A DNA stretch of 64,000 nucleotides from Streptomyces sp. NBC_00483 (GTDB taxonomy: Bacteria; Actinomycetota; Actinomycetes; Streptomycetales; Streptomycetaceae), in the NCBI RefSeq assembly GCF_036013745.1, contig NZ_CP107880.1, positions 1,488,001 to 1,552,000 of the forward strand, in the 5' to 3' direction. The stretch's first letter is position 1, and each line of letters opens with the position of its first letter. Of the stretch, positions 17,628 to 26,152 are shown one piece after another. The position numbers and the translations under genes were made by a program. The notes beneath the pieces were generated by a model. That model had not been told where the DNA came from, made no database searches, and saw only the letters and a list, made by a program, of their open reading frames with translations.

Positions 17628-17695
17628 CCACTTGCTAAGTGGAGGCTACCCCACTTACGGTCTCACCATCAGCCTAAGTGGGGAGTCCCCCACTT
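17628..17695. promoter_or_regulatory. Cluster of AAGTGG/CCACTT inverted repeats, probable TetR operators
   Basis: CCACTT-GCT-AAGTGG at 17628-17642 overlaps TAAGTGG/CCACTTA at 17636-17657. AAGTGGGG/CCCCACTT (four-base spacer) lies at 17676-17695. All sit between the divergent TetR and SDR start codons. Confidence 0.75.
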
Positions 17696-17750
17696 TCGCC
17701 TTGAGGCACGGCTCCGGCCTGCCCACACCCACCCCTGGGAAGGACCACCC

Positions 17751-18485
17751 ATGTCTGGAATCGAAGGCAAAGTCGTGGCGATCACGGGCGCCGGCAGCGG
17801 CATCGGCGAGGCCACGGCCCTGCTGCTCGCGGAGCGCGGCGCGAAGGTCGTCCTCGGGGCGCGCCGCACCGAGCGCCTGGAGGATCTGGCGGGCCGCATC
17901 GAGAAGTCGGGCGGCCAAGTCGCCTGGATCCGCACCGATGTGACGGTCCGCCAGGACCTCGCGTCGCTCGTGGAGTTGGCGCGCAGCCGCTTCGGCAGGC
18001 TCGACGCACTCGTGAGCAACGCCGGGATCGGACCGATCTCCCCACTGGACGACCTGCGCGTCGAGGACTGGGAGAACATGATCGACGTCAACTTCAAGGG
18101 CGTCCTGTACGGGGTCGCGGCCGCGCTGCCGGTCTTCCGGGAGCAGGGCTCGGGACACTTCGTCAACGTCGTCTCCACCGCCGGACTGCGGATCGTCCCG
18201 ACGCAGGCGGTGTACGCGGCCACCAAGAACGCCGTGCGCACCCTCTCCGAAGGCCTGCGCCAGGAGGCCGGTGAAAGCCTGCGGGTCACGGTCGTCTCAC
18301 CGGGCATGACCCGCACGGAGTTCACCGACCACATCGCGCCGGAGGTGAAGGACCGGCTCGCCTCGTCCATGGGCGACATCGGCATCCCGCCGGAGTCCAT
18401 CGCGCAGGCCATCGCCTTCGCCGTCGAGCAGCCGGCCAACGTCGACGTCGGCGACATCGTGGTCCGGCCGACGGCGCAGGGGTAG
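17751..18485 (+). CDS. Short-chain dehydrogenase/reductase (SDR)
   Basis: Classical SDR, 244 aa. The cofactor motif TGAGSGIG is at 12-19, NAG in SNAGIG near 88, the catalytic Tyr155 and Lys159 in VYAATKNAV, and PGMTRTEF follows. It oxidises or reduces a hydroxyl/carbonyl with NAD(P)(H); the substrate is unknown. The frame is open upstream through the TetR region, but ATG 17751 after GGGAAGGA fits the family start. Likely repressed by the divergent TetR protein, an arrangement common for stress or xenobiotic-responsive reductases. Confidence 0.9.
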   Translation: MSGIEGKVVAITGAGSGIGEATALLLAERGAKVVLGARRTERLEDLAGRIEKSGGQVAWIRTDVTVRQDLASLVELARSRFGRLDALVSNAGIGPISPLDDLRVEDWENMIDVNFKGVLYGVAAALPVFREQGSGHFVNVVSTAGLRIVPTQAVYAATKNAVRTLSEGLRQEAGESLRVTVVSPGMTRTEFTDHIAPEVKDRLASSMGDIGIPPESIAQAIAFAVEQPANVDVGDIVVRPTAQG

Positions 18486-18500
18486 ACACCGGGCCAGGGA

Positions 18501-18839
18501 CTACGTCCACGCGACGGCCACGACCGCCGCGGCCGCCGTGAACGACCCCACGGCGTAGAAGGCCCACGGTCGCTTGTTGCGCATACCGGCCAGCGCGATC
18601 GCCGCCACCAGGACGTCCAGGGCCAGCTTCACCCCCATCTTCGCGTCGACCACCGGCAGGTCGAGGGATCTTCGGGTCCATATGAGCCCCACCCCGGTGA
18701 CCAGCTGGACGACCGCGCTGCTCAGCATGTAGCCGCCGGCCACCGGGTCCTTTCCGCGCAGTTGGAAGAAGATGCCGCCCAGGAGCGCGGCGAACCCGAA
18801 GAGGTGGAAGACGAGGAACACATTCCGAAGGATCTCCAT
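18501..18839 (-). CDS. Small membrane protein, four predicted helices
   Basis: 112-aa hydrophobic protein with about four membrane segments: residues 5-27, 38-55, 65-87 and 91-112. I recognise no catalytic motif and do not assign a function. It lies downstream of the ECF41 sigma factor on the same strand but is separated from it by a terminator-like hairpin, so it may have its own promoter. Similar small integral membrane proteins are common beside ECF sigma factors, but ECF41 is not known to need a membrane anti-sigma partner. Confidence 0.75.
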   Translation of the reverse strand: MEILRNVFLVFHLFGFAALLGGIFFQLRGKDPVAGGYMLSSAVVQLVTGVGLIWTRRSLDLPVVDAKMGVKLALDVLVAAIALAGMRNKRPWAFYAVGSFTAAAAVVAVAWT

Positions 18840-18875
18840 GTCACTGATCTTTCTCTGAAGTCGGCACGAATTGAG

Positions 18876-18896
18876 GGGCTTTCAAGCAGAAAGCCC
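18876..18896 (-). terminator. Hairpin downstream of the sigma factor gene
   Basis: Perfect 8-bp inverted repeat GGGCTTTC/GAAAGCCC with a five-base loop lies 28 bp past the sigma factor stop. It has no long T-run, as usual for high-GC actinomycete terminators. Confidence 0.6.
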
Positions 18897-18923
18897 GCCG
18901 CGCACGCCTCACGCCTGGAGCGT

Positions 18924-19823
18924 TCATCGCAGGGTGAGCGGGGTCTCGGACGCGGTGCGGGACAGCTTCTCGGGGTTGCGGACGACGTAGATGCCGGTGA
19001 TGCGGTCGGCCTCGACGTGGACCGCGACGACGCTGTCCAGTTCGCCGTCCAGGTGGATCGTCAGCCCCGCCCCGCCGTTGACCGTCGCCGGACCGAACGC
19101 GACCGGGATCGTGTTCCTGCCGAGGCCGCCGGCCAGGAGCCGGGCCACCTTGTCGGCGCCGACGATCGGCCGCAGCGCGGCGTGCTTCACGCCGCCGCCG
19201 TCGCCCATGTAGACGACATCGGGCGCGAGCACATCGAGCAGGCCCTGAAGGTCCCCGCCCTCCAGCGCCCGCAGGAACGACTCCACGGCAGCCCGTGCCC
19301 TGCGCTGGGACACCACGGCGCGCGGCCGCCGGGCGTCCACATGACGGCGGGCCCGGTGCGCGATCTGGCGGACGGCCGCCGGGGTCTTGCCCACCGCCGC
19401 CGCGACGTCGTCGTATCCGACGTCGAAGACCTCGCGCAGCACGAAGACGACGCGCTCGGTCGGCGACAACGTCTCCAGGACCAGCATCACCGCCATCGAC
19501 ACACTCTCGGCGAGTTCGACGTCCTGGGCCACGTCCGGCGTGGTCAGCAGCGGCTCCGGCAGCCACGGGCCCACGTACGACTCCTTGCGCCGTGACATCG
19601 TGCGCAGCCGGTTGAGCGCCTGACGGGTCGTGATCCGCACCAAGTACGCACGCTGGTCGCGTACTTGGTCGAGGTCGACCTCGACCCACCGGAGCCAGGT
19701 CTCCTGCAGGACGTCCTCCGCGTCGGCCGCTGAGCCGAGCATCTCGTACGCGACGGTGAAGAGCAGATTGCGGTGGGCCACGAACGTCTCGGTCGCCCGG
19801 TCGACTGCGTCGTCATCACTCAT
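18924..19823 (-). CDS. sigJ: ECF sigma factor of group ECF41 (SigJ-like) with SnoaL-like C-terminal domain
   Basis: RNA polymerase sigma factor, 299 aa. Sigma region 2 lies about 10-80, the group-specific linker WLPEP at 87-91, region 4 about 115-170 and an NTF2/SnoaL-like domain about 180-295. The DGGG motif near 215 and NPEKL near the C-terminus are the two ECF41 hallmarks in that domain, which tunes sigma activity in place of a separate anti-sigma factor. The gene follows an FAD oxidoreductase by 33 bp, matching the known pairing of ECF41 with oxidoreductase, carboxymuconolactone decarboxylase or epimerase genes. Confidence 0.93.
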   Translation of the reverse strand: MSDDDAVDRATETFVAHRNLLFTVAYEMLGSAADAEDVLQETWLRWVEVDLDQVRDQRAYLVRITTRQALNRLRTMSRRKESYVGPWLPEPLLTTPDVAQDVELAESVSMAVMLVLETLSPTERVVFVLREVFDVGYDDVAAAVGKTPAAVRQIAHRARRHVDARRPRAVVSQRRARAAVESFLRALEGGDLQGLLDVLAPDVVYMGDGGGVKHAALRPIVGADKVARLLAGGLGRNTIPVAFGPATVNGGAGLTIHLDGELDSVVAVHVEADRITGIYVVRNPEKLSRTASETPLTLR

Positions 19824-19856
19824 GCCTGGATCTTCTCCCCCTCGACGGGCCCGGAT

Positions 19857-21059
19857 CTAGGAAACCCGTTCGGCGACCGGCGCCGCGGCCCGCATGGACT
19901 CCAGCGCCTCGCGGCGGCCGGCGCCTCCCTTCATGCGGTGCAGGCCGTACCCGCCGGGCTTGTGCGCCTCGTCGGCCAGGTGCTTCACGATGCCCTTGCA
20001 CACGCCTTCCTTCATCTTCGCGCCGAGGCGACCGCCGATGTGGAACCAGACCGCGACGTCGGACCTGTTGCCGAACTGGAAGACGCCGGCGCCCCGGCCC
20101 AGGCTGATGCACTGCGCCCCGAACGACTGGTTGAGGGTCTCGGGCCGCTCACCCGCCAACCTGCTGAGCACCGTGTCGGCGGCCCGCGCGCCCAGCGGCA
20201 TCGCCGTCTGGCAGCTCATCCGCAACGGCAGTCCCGACGGCGCCGCCGAGTCCCCGGCCGCGACGATGCGGTCGTCGTCCACGCTCGTCAACGTCTCGTC
20301 CGTGAGCAGCCGCCCCAGGGCATCGACGCTCAGCCCGCTGCGGGCGGCCAGGTCCGGCACGCCGAAGCCCGCGGTCCAGATGGTCACGGCGCTCGGCAGC
20401 TCCCGGCCGTCGGCGAGACGCACCACGTCACATGTCACCGCCGCCACCTTCGTGCCAGGACCTGCCACGACCTTCACCCCGAGCGCCGCCAGCCGCCCGG
20501 CCACCGACCGCCGCCCCCGACGGTGCAGATACGGACCGAGCAGCCCGCCGCAGACCAGGGTCACGTCGCGGCCCTGCTCCGCCAGTTCGGCGGCGGTCTC
20601 GATGCCTGTCGGGCCGGCACCGACGACCGTCACCGGGGCCGACGCGGGCGCGGCGTCGAGGACGGGCAGCAGCCGCCGCGCGTCCTCCAGGGCGGCGATC
20701 GGGTGGGCGAACTCGGCCGCCCCCGGCACCTGCGGGTCGGCGCTGCCGCTGCCCACGGCGTAGACCAGGTGGTCGTAGCGGACCGCGCTGCCGCCCGCCA
20801 GTTCGACACCGCGCCCCGCCGCGTCGATCCGGGTCGCGCTGTCGACCACCAGCCGAATCCCCTCCGCCAGGACCTCGCGGTAGTCGACGACAGCGGCGTC
20901 TGTCCCGCCCACCAGCTGGTGCAGCCGGACCCGGTGGACGAAGGTGGGGCGCGGGTTGATCAGCGTCACGGTCACGTCGTCGCGCTGCGTGAGGCGATTG
21001 GCCGCCATGACGCCGGCGTATCCGCCGCCGAGCACCACCACGTCGGTGTTCTCAACCAT
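19857..21059 (-). CDS. FAD/NAD(P)-dependent oxidoreductase, NDH-2-like
   Basis: Pyridine nucleotide-disulfide-fold flavoprotein, 400 aa. The FAD motif VLGGGYAGVMAANRL is at about 9-23, a second dinucleotide motif (VVGAGPTGIETAAELAEQG) in the middle, and an ATG-like segment (IVAAGDSA) near residue 265. It resembles type II NADH dehydrogenases but could reduce another acceptor. ATG 21059 is chosen over the longer open frame because it follows GAGGGAGA and precedes the FAD strand. Co-transcribed with the ECF41 sigma gene from a promoter resembling the ECF41 consensus, so it is the expected target and the unit is autoregulated. Confidence 0.9.
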   Translation of the reverse strand: MVENTDVVVLGGGYAGVMAANRLTQRDDVTVTLINPRPTFVHRVRLHQLVGGTDAAVVDYREVLAEGIRLVVDSATRIDAAGRGVELAGGSAVRYDHLVYAVGSGSADPQVPGAAEFAHPIAALEDARRLLPVLDAAPASAPVTVVGAGPTGIETAAELAEQGRDVTLVCGGLLGPYLHRRGRRSVAGRLAALGVKVVAGPGTKVAAVTCDVVRLADGRELPSAVTIWTAGFGVPDLAARSGLSVDALGRLLTDETLTSVDDDRIVAAGDSAAPSGLPLRMSCQTAMPLGARAADTVLSRLAGERPETLNQSFGAQCISLGRGAGVFQFGNRSDVAVWFHIGGRLGAKMKEGVCKGIVKHLADEAHKPGGYGLHRMKGGAGRREALESMRAAAPVAERVS

Positions 21060-21106
21060 GATGAAATCTCCCTCGTTGTCGAGCCGTTCGAGCGGTTCGA
21101 GCTCAA

Positions 21107-21133
21107 GACACCGGCTGCACACCCCCTGTGACA
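21107..21133 (-). promoter_or_regulatory. Candidate ECF41-dependent promoter
   Basis: On the minus strand TGTCACA (21133-21127) is followed after 16 bases by TGTC (21110-21107). The ECF41 consensus as I recall it is TGTCACA and CGTC; here the -35 is perfect and the -10 matches three of four. It lies 48 bp upstream of the oxidoreductase start. Confidence 0.7.
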
Positions 21134-21176
21134 CGTTGTGACCCGGATCACTTCGACCACCTGTTAGCGTGCGCCG

Positions 21177-21716
21177 ATGGACGAACTGGTGCTCAACAGC
21201 TGGCCGCCGGAGCCGATCAGGACCGAGAGGCTCGTGCTCCGTGGGTCCGAGGCCCGGGACCGGGCGGCGTTCGTCGAGTTGCTCGCCTCGCCGGAGGTGC
21301 ACACGTACCTCGGTGGCCCCCGGCCACGTGACGTGCTCGAGCGTGAGCTGCCCGCGGTGCCCGAGCGGTGGCCCGGGAGCTTCGTCGTCGAGCTCGATGG
21401 GGCGATGATCGGCCAGCTCCTGCTCCGGAGGGCGCCGATGCATCAACGCCCGGCCGCCGCGGGCAAGGCCGACCTCGGCTATCTGTTCCTGCCGGGGGCC
21501 TGGGGGTCCGGGTACGCGTCCGAAGCGTGCGCGGCGGCGCTCGCCTGGCTAGACGGCGTCCTCCCCGGAGAACCGGTGGTGCTCACCACCCAGACCGCCA
21601 ACACCGGCTCGATGCGTCTCGCGGCCAAGCTGGGCTTCGCCGAGGTCGAGCGGTTCGAGGCCTGGGACGCCGAGCAGTGGCTCGGCATGCGGCCCCCGGT
21701 CACGGCGTCCGACTGA
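21177..21716 (+). CDS. GNAT family N-acetyltransferase
   Basis: RimJ/RimL-like acetyltransferase, 179 aa, transferring an acetyl group from acetyl-CoA to an amine. It starts with the usual IRTERLVLRGSEARDRAAF strand-helix. The region of the acetyl-CoA motif reads LGYLFLPGAWGSGYASEAC, followed by NTGSMRLAAKLGF, the conserved helix near the C-terminus. The acceptor cannot be predicted. Divergent from the flavoprotein-sigma operon; no evident link to the sugar importer downstream. Confidence 0.87.
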   Translation: MDELVLNSWPPEPIRTERLVLRGSEARDRAAFVELLASPEVHTYLGGPRPRDVLERELPAVPERWPGSFVVELDGAMIGQLLLRRAPMHQRPAAAGKADLGYLFLPGAWGSGYASEACAAALAWLDGVLPGEPVVLTTQTANTGSMRLAAKLGFAEVERFEAWDAEQWLGMRPPVTASD

Positions 21717-21764
21717 GGCCCCTTCCCCGGCCACCCCGCGCAACTCGTCGTCCGCGTCAAGGGG

Positions 21765-21793
21765 TTGACCCCGTTCCGCTTCCTGCTTACGGT
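21765..21793 (+). promoter_or_regulatory. Probable sigma-70-type promoter of the sugar ABC operon
   Basis: TTGACC at 21765-21770, 17 bases, then TACGGT at 21788-21793. This would place the transcription start about 21800, just ahead of the palindrome at 21808-21823. Confidence 0.6.
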
Positions 21794-21807
21794 GCTCGCA
21801 CCCCGAA

Positions 21808-21823
21808 GGTATATCGATATACC
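21808..21823. promoter_or_regulatory. 16-bp perfect palindrome, probable LacI operator
   Basis: GGTATATCGATATACC has exact dyad symmetry with a central CG, as in many LacI-family operators. It overlaps the expected start of transcription of the sugar importer operon, which encodes a LacI regulator as its fourth gene. It is 10/16 A+T in a very GC-rich background. Confidence 0.8.
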
Positions 21824-21846
21824 AACGCGACAGGAGGCCTCCCGCC

Positions 21847-23130
21847 TTGCGCTCCCCGATGAATCGACGCGGCTTCATGGCTCTGGGTGCGGGCCTTGCG
21901 GCGGCGCCCGCGCTCAGTGCGTGCAGTGCGTTCTCCGCCTATGGCTCGGACCCCGACACCCTGGTGATCCACAGCCAGATGGGCGGGAACGCGCCCGGTT
22001 CCCCCACGTTCCGCGCGGTCGTGAACCAGTTCCGCAAGGAAAACCCGGACATCACCGTGAAGAACCTGATCAACGGCGATGACCTCGGGCAGGTCTACGA
22101 GACCTCGCGGCTCGCGCGCGCCGAGGCCGATGTCGTGATGGTCAACCTCTACGACAAGACGCTGTCGTGGACCGAGGTCGGCGCCACCGTTCCGGTCGGC
22201 GGCTATCTCGACGACTGGGGGCTGCGCGAGCGGATCATCCCGAAGGCCGTCACCGAGTGGACCGACACCGAGGGCAGGCTGCGCGCCTTCCCGTACATCG
22301 GGACGAACTGGCCGATCGCCTTCAACCACGCACTCCTTGAGCGCGCCGGGGTCGACACCCCGCCGGCCACATCCGACGAACTCGTCGCCGCCGCACGGAA
22401 GTTGCGCGGCAAGGGCATCACACCGTTCACGGTGGGCGGCAACGACTGGACGGGGCAGAAGCTGCTCGCCCAGATCATCCAGACGTTCCTGACACCGGCC
22501 GAGGCCCGACACCTGTACCGCACGGGCGACTTCAGCGGCTCCCGCGGCGCACAGGAAGGCATCGGGTACTTCGTGGATCTGCGCGACGCCGGGGTGTTCG
22601 CCGACAAGGCGCAGGGGCTCACATCGGACGCGATGACGACGCAGTTCAACACCGGGCACGCGGCCATGCAGTCGGCGATGTCCTCGGCTCTCGCCAGCGT
22701 CCCGGACAACGTTGTCAAGACCACGTCGGTCGGCGGCTTCCCGCTCGCGGACGGCGCCGCTCAGAAGAAGCCGACCATCCTGCGCACGTACACCGTCTCC
22801 GGCTTCTGGGTCAGCCCGAACGGGGTGAAGAAGATCGAGACGGTCGAGCGGTTCATCCGCTTCATGTACCGGCCCGAGGTCGTGGACCGGTTCGTCACCG
22901 AGGGCGGCCGCGACATGTCGGTGGTCACCGACGCGCTCAGCACGGACTTCCCGCTGGTGGCGAAGGCGCAGCAACTCGGCGACTCCGTCGGCCAGGTAGT
23001 GCTGCCGGACCAGTACATCCCGGCCGCCGCGGCGCAGCCCTTGATCCAGGCGACGTCGACCGCCTTCACTCCCGGTACCTCCGCGCGCGCCATCCGTACG
23101 GCGCTGGAATCCGCGTACCGCTCCGCCTGA
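21847..23130 (+). CDS. Extracellular solute-binding lipoprotein, sugar ABC importer
   Basis: Family 1 sugar-binding lipoprotein, 427 aa, that captures an oligosaccharide outside the membrane and delivers it to the two permeases downstream. The lipobox ALSAC places the acylated Cys at residue 26, with RR just upstream, so Tat export is possible. The TTG start is preferred over ATG 21859 because AGGAGG lies nine bases before it but 21 before the ATG. No ATP-binding gene is in the cluster; such importers commonly share an MsiK-type ATPase encoded elsewhere. Probably repressed by the LacI protein at the palindrome 24 bp upstream. Confidence 0.92.
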   Translation: MRSPMNRRGFMALGAGLAAAPALSACSAFSAYGSDPDTLVIHSQMGGNAPGSPTFRAVVNQFRKENPDITVKNLINGDDLGQVYETSRLARAEADVVMVNLYDKTLSWTEVGATVPVGGYLDDWGLRERIIPKAVTEWTDTEGRLRAFPYIGTNWPIAFNHALLERAGVDTPPATSDELVAAARKLRGKGITPFTVGGNDWTGQKLLAQIIQTFLTPAEARHLYRTGDFSGSRGAQEGIGYFVDLRDAGVFADKAQGLTSDAMTTQFNTGHAAMQSAMSSALASVPDNVVKTTSVGGFPLADGAAQKKPTILRTYTVSGFWVSPNGVKKIETVERFIRFMYRPEVVDRFVTEGGRDMSVVTDALSTDFPLVAKAQQLGDSVGQVVLPDQYIPAAAAQPLIQATSTAFTPGTSARAIRTALESAYRSA

Positions 23131-23137
23131 GCCCGCC

Positions 23138-23236
23138 GTGGAGCACACCGAGAGCGCCGACATCGTCGAGACCGCTGAGAACGTCGAGCCCGCTGAGAAC
23201 GCCGAGAACGTCGAGAACGGAAGTCGACCCCGATGA
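23138..23236 (+). other. Possible 32-codon coupling ORF with internal repeat
   Basis: A GTG-started frame runs from just after the binding-protein stop to a TGA that overlaps the permease ATG (ATGA). It encodes a very acidic, repetitive peptide (ETAENVEPAENAENVEN) from an 18-bp repeat. It could couple translation across the gap or simply be slippage-derived spacer. No good ribosome binding site is visible. Confidence 0.3.
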
Positions 23237-24168
23237 CGATCACCACGTCTCGGCCCGCCGCCACCGCGGGCCGGACCCCCTCCCCCGTAAAGCCCGGCGG
23301 CGGCCGCAAGGGCGGCCAGGGCAGCACGATCCTCGCGCTGCCCGCGCTCGTCTGGTACCTGCTGTTCATGGTCGGCCCGATGGTCGCGATCTTCGTGATC
23401 GCGGCCCTGCACTGGCCGGGCATGCTCCAGCCGGTGTCCTTCGCCGGCCTCGACAACTTCCGTACCGTTTTCGCCGATCCGGCCTTCTGGGCCGCCGTGC
23501 GCAACACCGCGGTCCAGCTCGTGATCGCGCTGCCGGTGATGATCGTGTGCGCGTACATGATCGGCTACTACGTGGCGCAGCGGCCGCCGGGCCATCGCGT
23601 CATCCGGTATCTGCTGTTCGTGCCCGGTCTGATCTCGACGCCGGCGAAGGCGATGGTCTTCTACGCCGCCCTCTCCCCCGACGGCCTGCTCAACGGCGCC
23701 CTGTCGGGGCTCGGCCTCGACTCGCTCACCGACGCCTGGCTGGCCAGCCCCTCGACGGCCCTGTACTGCCTGATCGCCATGGACATCTGGGCGGGCATCG
23801 GTTTCACCGCCGTGCTGTTCGCGGCGCGCCTGTCCAGCGTGCCCGAAGACCTCGGTGAGGCCGCGCAGTTGGACGGGGCGGGGCACTGGCGGACGATGTG
23901 GCGCATCCACTTCCCGGTCGTGCGGGACTACGTGGGTGTGGTGACGATGCTGCAGCTGCTGTGGACGCTGTTCGGCTCGGCGCAGAATGTGCTGCTGCTC
24001 ACCCAGGGCGGCCCGGGCACCTCGTCGACGACGCTGTCCTTCCTCGTCTACCAGAAGGCGTTCATCGAGGCGGACCTCGGATACAGCCAGGCCGTGGGCG
24101 TGATCCTGTTCCTCTCCGGGCTCGTGGGCCTGCTGACCATCCGCCGTGTCTTCCGCGCCACCCACTGA
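23233..24168 (+). CDS. Sugar ABC transporter permease, MalF/LacF-like
   Basis: Integral membrane subunit, 311 aa, with six expected helices. The cytoplasmic EAA loop GEAAQLDGAGHWRTMWRIHF (about 215-235) docks the ATPase. Residues 1-30 are a charged cytoplasmic tail. It follows the solute-binding protein gene after a 102-bp repeat-containing gap and precedes the second permease by 30 bp. Together they form the channel for the oligosaccharide that the two glycoside hydrolases downstream would cleave in the cytoplasm. Confidence 0.92.
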   Translation: MTITTSRPAATAGRTPSPVKPGGGRKGGQGSTILALPALVWYLLFMVGPMVAIFVIAALHWPGMLQPVSFAGLDNFRTVFADPAFWAAVRNTAVQLVIALPVMIVCAYMIGYYVAQRPPGHRVIRYLLFVPGLISTPAKAMVFYAALSPDGLLNGALSGLGLDSLTDAWLASPSTALYCLIAMDIWAGIGFTAVLFAARLSSVPEDLGEAAQLDGAGHWRTMWRIHFPVVRDYVGVVTMLQLLWTLFGSAQNVLLLTQGGPGTSSTTLSFLVYQKAFIEADLGYSQAVGVILFLSGLVGLLTIRRVFRATH

Positions 24169-24198
24169 GCACTGAGCCCGATCGGAGCTGTTTTCCCC

Positions 24199-25068
24199 AT
24201 GAGCGTTCCCATGAGCAAGAGTCATGTGAGCAAGAGTCATGCGAAGTTCGGCCGGTCGTGGTGGCCCGCGCACATCCTGGTGTGGGGGTACGCGGTGTTG
24301 CTCGCGGTGCCGCTGTACTACTTCGTCGCGTCCTCGTTCAAGTCCAATGACGCGATCTTCGGCAGCCCGTTGGCGCCGCCGGCCTCGCTCGGCCTCGACA
24401 ACTTCACGACGGCCTTCCGGACCGCGGGCCTCGGCACCGCGGTGGTGAACTCCGCGCTGGTGACCGTGGTGGCCCTGGCGTTGACGCTCGGGCTCGCGGT
24501 TCCGGCGGCGTTCGCGCTCGCCCGTTCCGAGGGCCGGGCGGCGTCGGTGATCGAGAAGGTGTTCTCGCTCGGGTTCCTGATCCCGACGTTCGCCGCCCTG
24601 TTCCCCACGTTCCTGCTGGCGGCCGCCGCGGGCCTGTTCCACACCCGTACGTTCATGGTGCTGCTGCTCCCGGCGACCGCGCTGCCGCTGTCGGTGGTGA
24701 TCCTGGTGCAGTTCATGCGAACCATCCCGAAGGAGATGGAGGAGGCAGCGCGGATGGACGGCGCCTCCACCTTCGCGGTACTGCGCCACATCTATACGCC
24801 GATGTGTCTGCCCGGCATCGCCACGGTGCTGCTCCTCAACTTCCTGAGTTTCTGGAACGAGTACCTGTACTCTCTCGTCCTCATCGGCCCCGACCCGGAC
24901 CTGCGCACGGTCCAAGTCGCCCTGCCCACCCTGAAGTCGGTGACCGGCACGGACTACGGTGTGCTGACGGCGGGCACCGTGCTCACCCTCGTCCCGGTGT
25001 GGCTCGTGTACACGGTGCTTCAGAAGAGGATGCAGACGGCCCTGGTCAGTGGCGCGGTGAAGATGTGA
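24199..25068 (+). CDS. Sugar ABC transporter permease, MalG/LacG-like
   Basis: Second channel subunit, 289 aa, with six helices and an EAA loop EEAARMDGASTFAVLRHIY (about 175-195). The N-terminus contains a five-residue repeat (MSKSH/VSKSH) from a 15-bp duplication immediately after the start codon. Its stop overlaps the LacI start by four bases, so the regulator is translated as part of the operon. Confidence 0.92.
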   Translation: MSVPMSKSHVSKSHAKFGRSWWPAHILVWGYAVLLAVPLYYFVASSFKSNDAIFGSPLAPPASLGLDNFTTAFRTAGLGTAVVNSALVTVVALALTLGLAVPAAFALARSEGRAASVIEKVFSLGFLIPTFAALFPTFLLAAAAGLFHTRTFMVLLLPATALPLSVVILVQFMRTIPKEMEEAARMDGASTFAVLRHIYTPMCLPGIATVLLLNFLSFWNEYLYSLVLIGPDPDLRTVQVALPTLKSVTGTDYGVLTAGTVLTLVPVWLVYTVLQKRMQTALVSGAVKM

Positions 25069-26096
25069 GTGCGGTGCGGACGCAGCCGTCGGGCAAGCGC
25101 CCGACCATCAAGGACGTGGCGGCCGAGGCCGGGGTGTCACCGGCCGCGGTGTCGAAGGTGTTCAACGGTACGGGGCGGATCTCCGAACCCACCCGGCAGC
25201 GCGTGCAGGACGCCGCGGCCCGCCTCGGCTGGTCGCCGAACGCGGCGGCGAGCGCCCTGCGCCGCTCCCGCAGCCACACCATCGCCCTCGTGGTGCGCCG
25301 CCCCAGCGATGTCCTGGGCACGGACCCGCACTTCAGCGAGCTGATCAACGGCCTGGAGAGCGAGCTGGCGCCGCGCGGCTACGGTCTGCTGCTTCACCTG
25401 GTCGCGGATGTCGCCGAGGAGGGCCGGCTGTACGAGCGGCTCGCCGCCGAGGGTCGGGTGGACGGTGCGGTGCTCACGGAGAGCCGGATCGACGACCCGC
25501 GTCCGGCCCAACTTCGGCGCCTCGGCCTGCCGTTCGTGCTGCTCGGCGGCCCGGACGGGGTGATGCTCAGCCACCAGGAGACCGGTGTCACGGAGGCCGT
25601 TGAGCATCTGCTCGCCCTCGGCCACCGGAGGATCGGCTACGTGTCCGGTCCGCCGGAGCTGGTCCACTCCCGTTTCCGGCAGGGCGTGTTCACCGATGCC
25701 CTCGCCCGGTCCGGGCTCGCCCCGGCCGCCGTGATCCCCACGGACTTCGGCGCCGAGGCCGCGATCGCCGCCACGGAGCGGCTCCTCGCCCTCTCCCCCC
25801 GCCCCACCGCGATCGTCTACGCCAACGACTCGATGGCGATGTGCGGCATCGGCGCCGCCCAGCGCGCGGGCCTCTCGGTCCCGGGCGATGTGTCCGTCAT
25901 CGGCTACGACGACCTGCCGCTCGGCCGCTGGCTGCACCCACGGCTCACCACCGTCGACCAGCGGGTGACCGTGGTGGGCGCGGCGGCCGCGCGGGCGCTG
26001 CTCGCGGAGGTCGGCGAGGAGGGTGTGCCCGCGCCCGAACTGACCGAACACCCACGGCTCGTCGTACGGGAGTCGACGGGGCCGGCAGGTTCGTAG
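25065..26096 (+). CDS. LacI family transcriptional regulator
   Basis: Sugar-responsive repressor, 343 aa. The DNA-reading HTH is TIKDVAAEAGVSPAAVSKV near residues 13-31, with a hinge helix near 55, followed by a periplasmic-binding-fold effector domain. GTG 25065 overlaps the permease stop. As part of the importer operon it is likely autoregulatory, acting on the GGTATATC palindrome upstream of the binding-protein gene. The ligand is probably the imported disaccharide or oligosaccharide. Confidence 0.92.
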   Translation: MSAVRTQPSGKRPTIKDVAAEAGVSPAAVSKVFNGTGRISEPTRQRVQDAAARLGWSPNAAASALRRSRSHTIALVVRRPSDVLGTDPHFSELINGLESELAPRGYGLLLHLVADVAEEGRLYERLAAEGRVDGAVLTESRIDDPRPAQLRRLGLPFVLLGGPDGVMLSHQETGVTEAVEHLLALGHRRIGYVSGPPELVHSRFRQGVFTDALARSGLAPAAVIPTDFGAEAAIAATERLLALSPRPTAIVYANDSMAMCGIGAAQRAGLSVPGDVSVIGYDDLPLGRWLHPRLTTVDQRVTVVGAAAARALLAEVGEEGVPAPELTEHPRLVVRESTGPAGS

Positions 26097-26152
26097 ACCC
26101 AACTCCCGTTACGTTTCCACCTTTTCGGCACCACCTTCTGGAGCAGAACACC

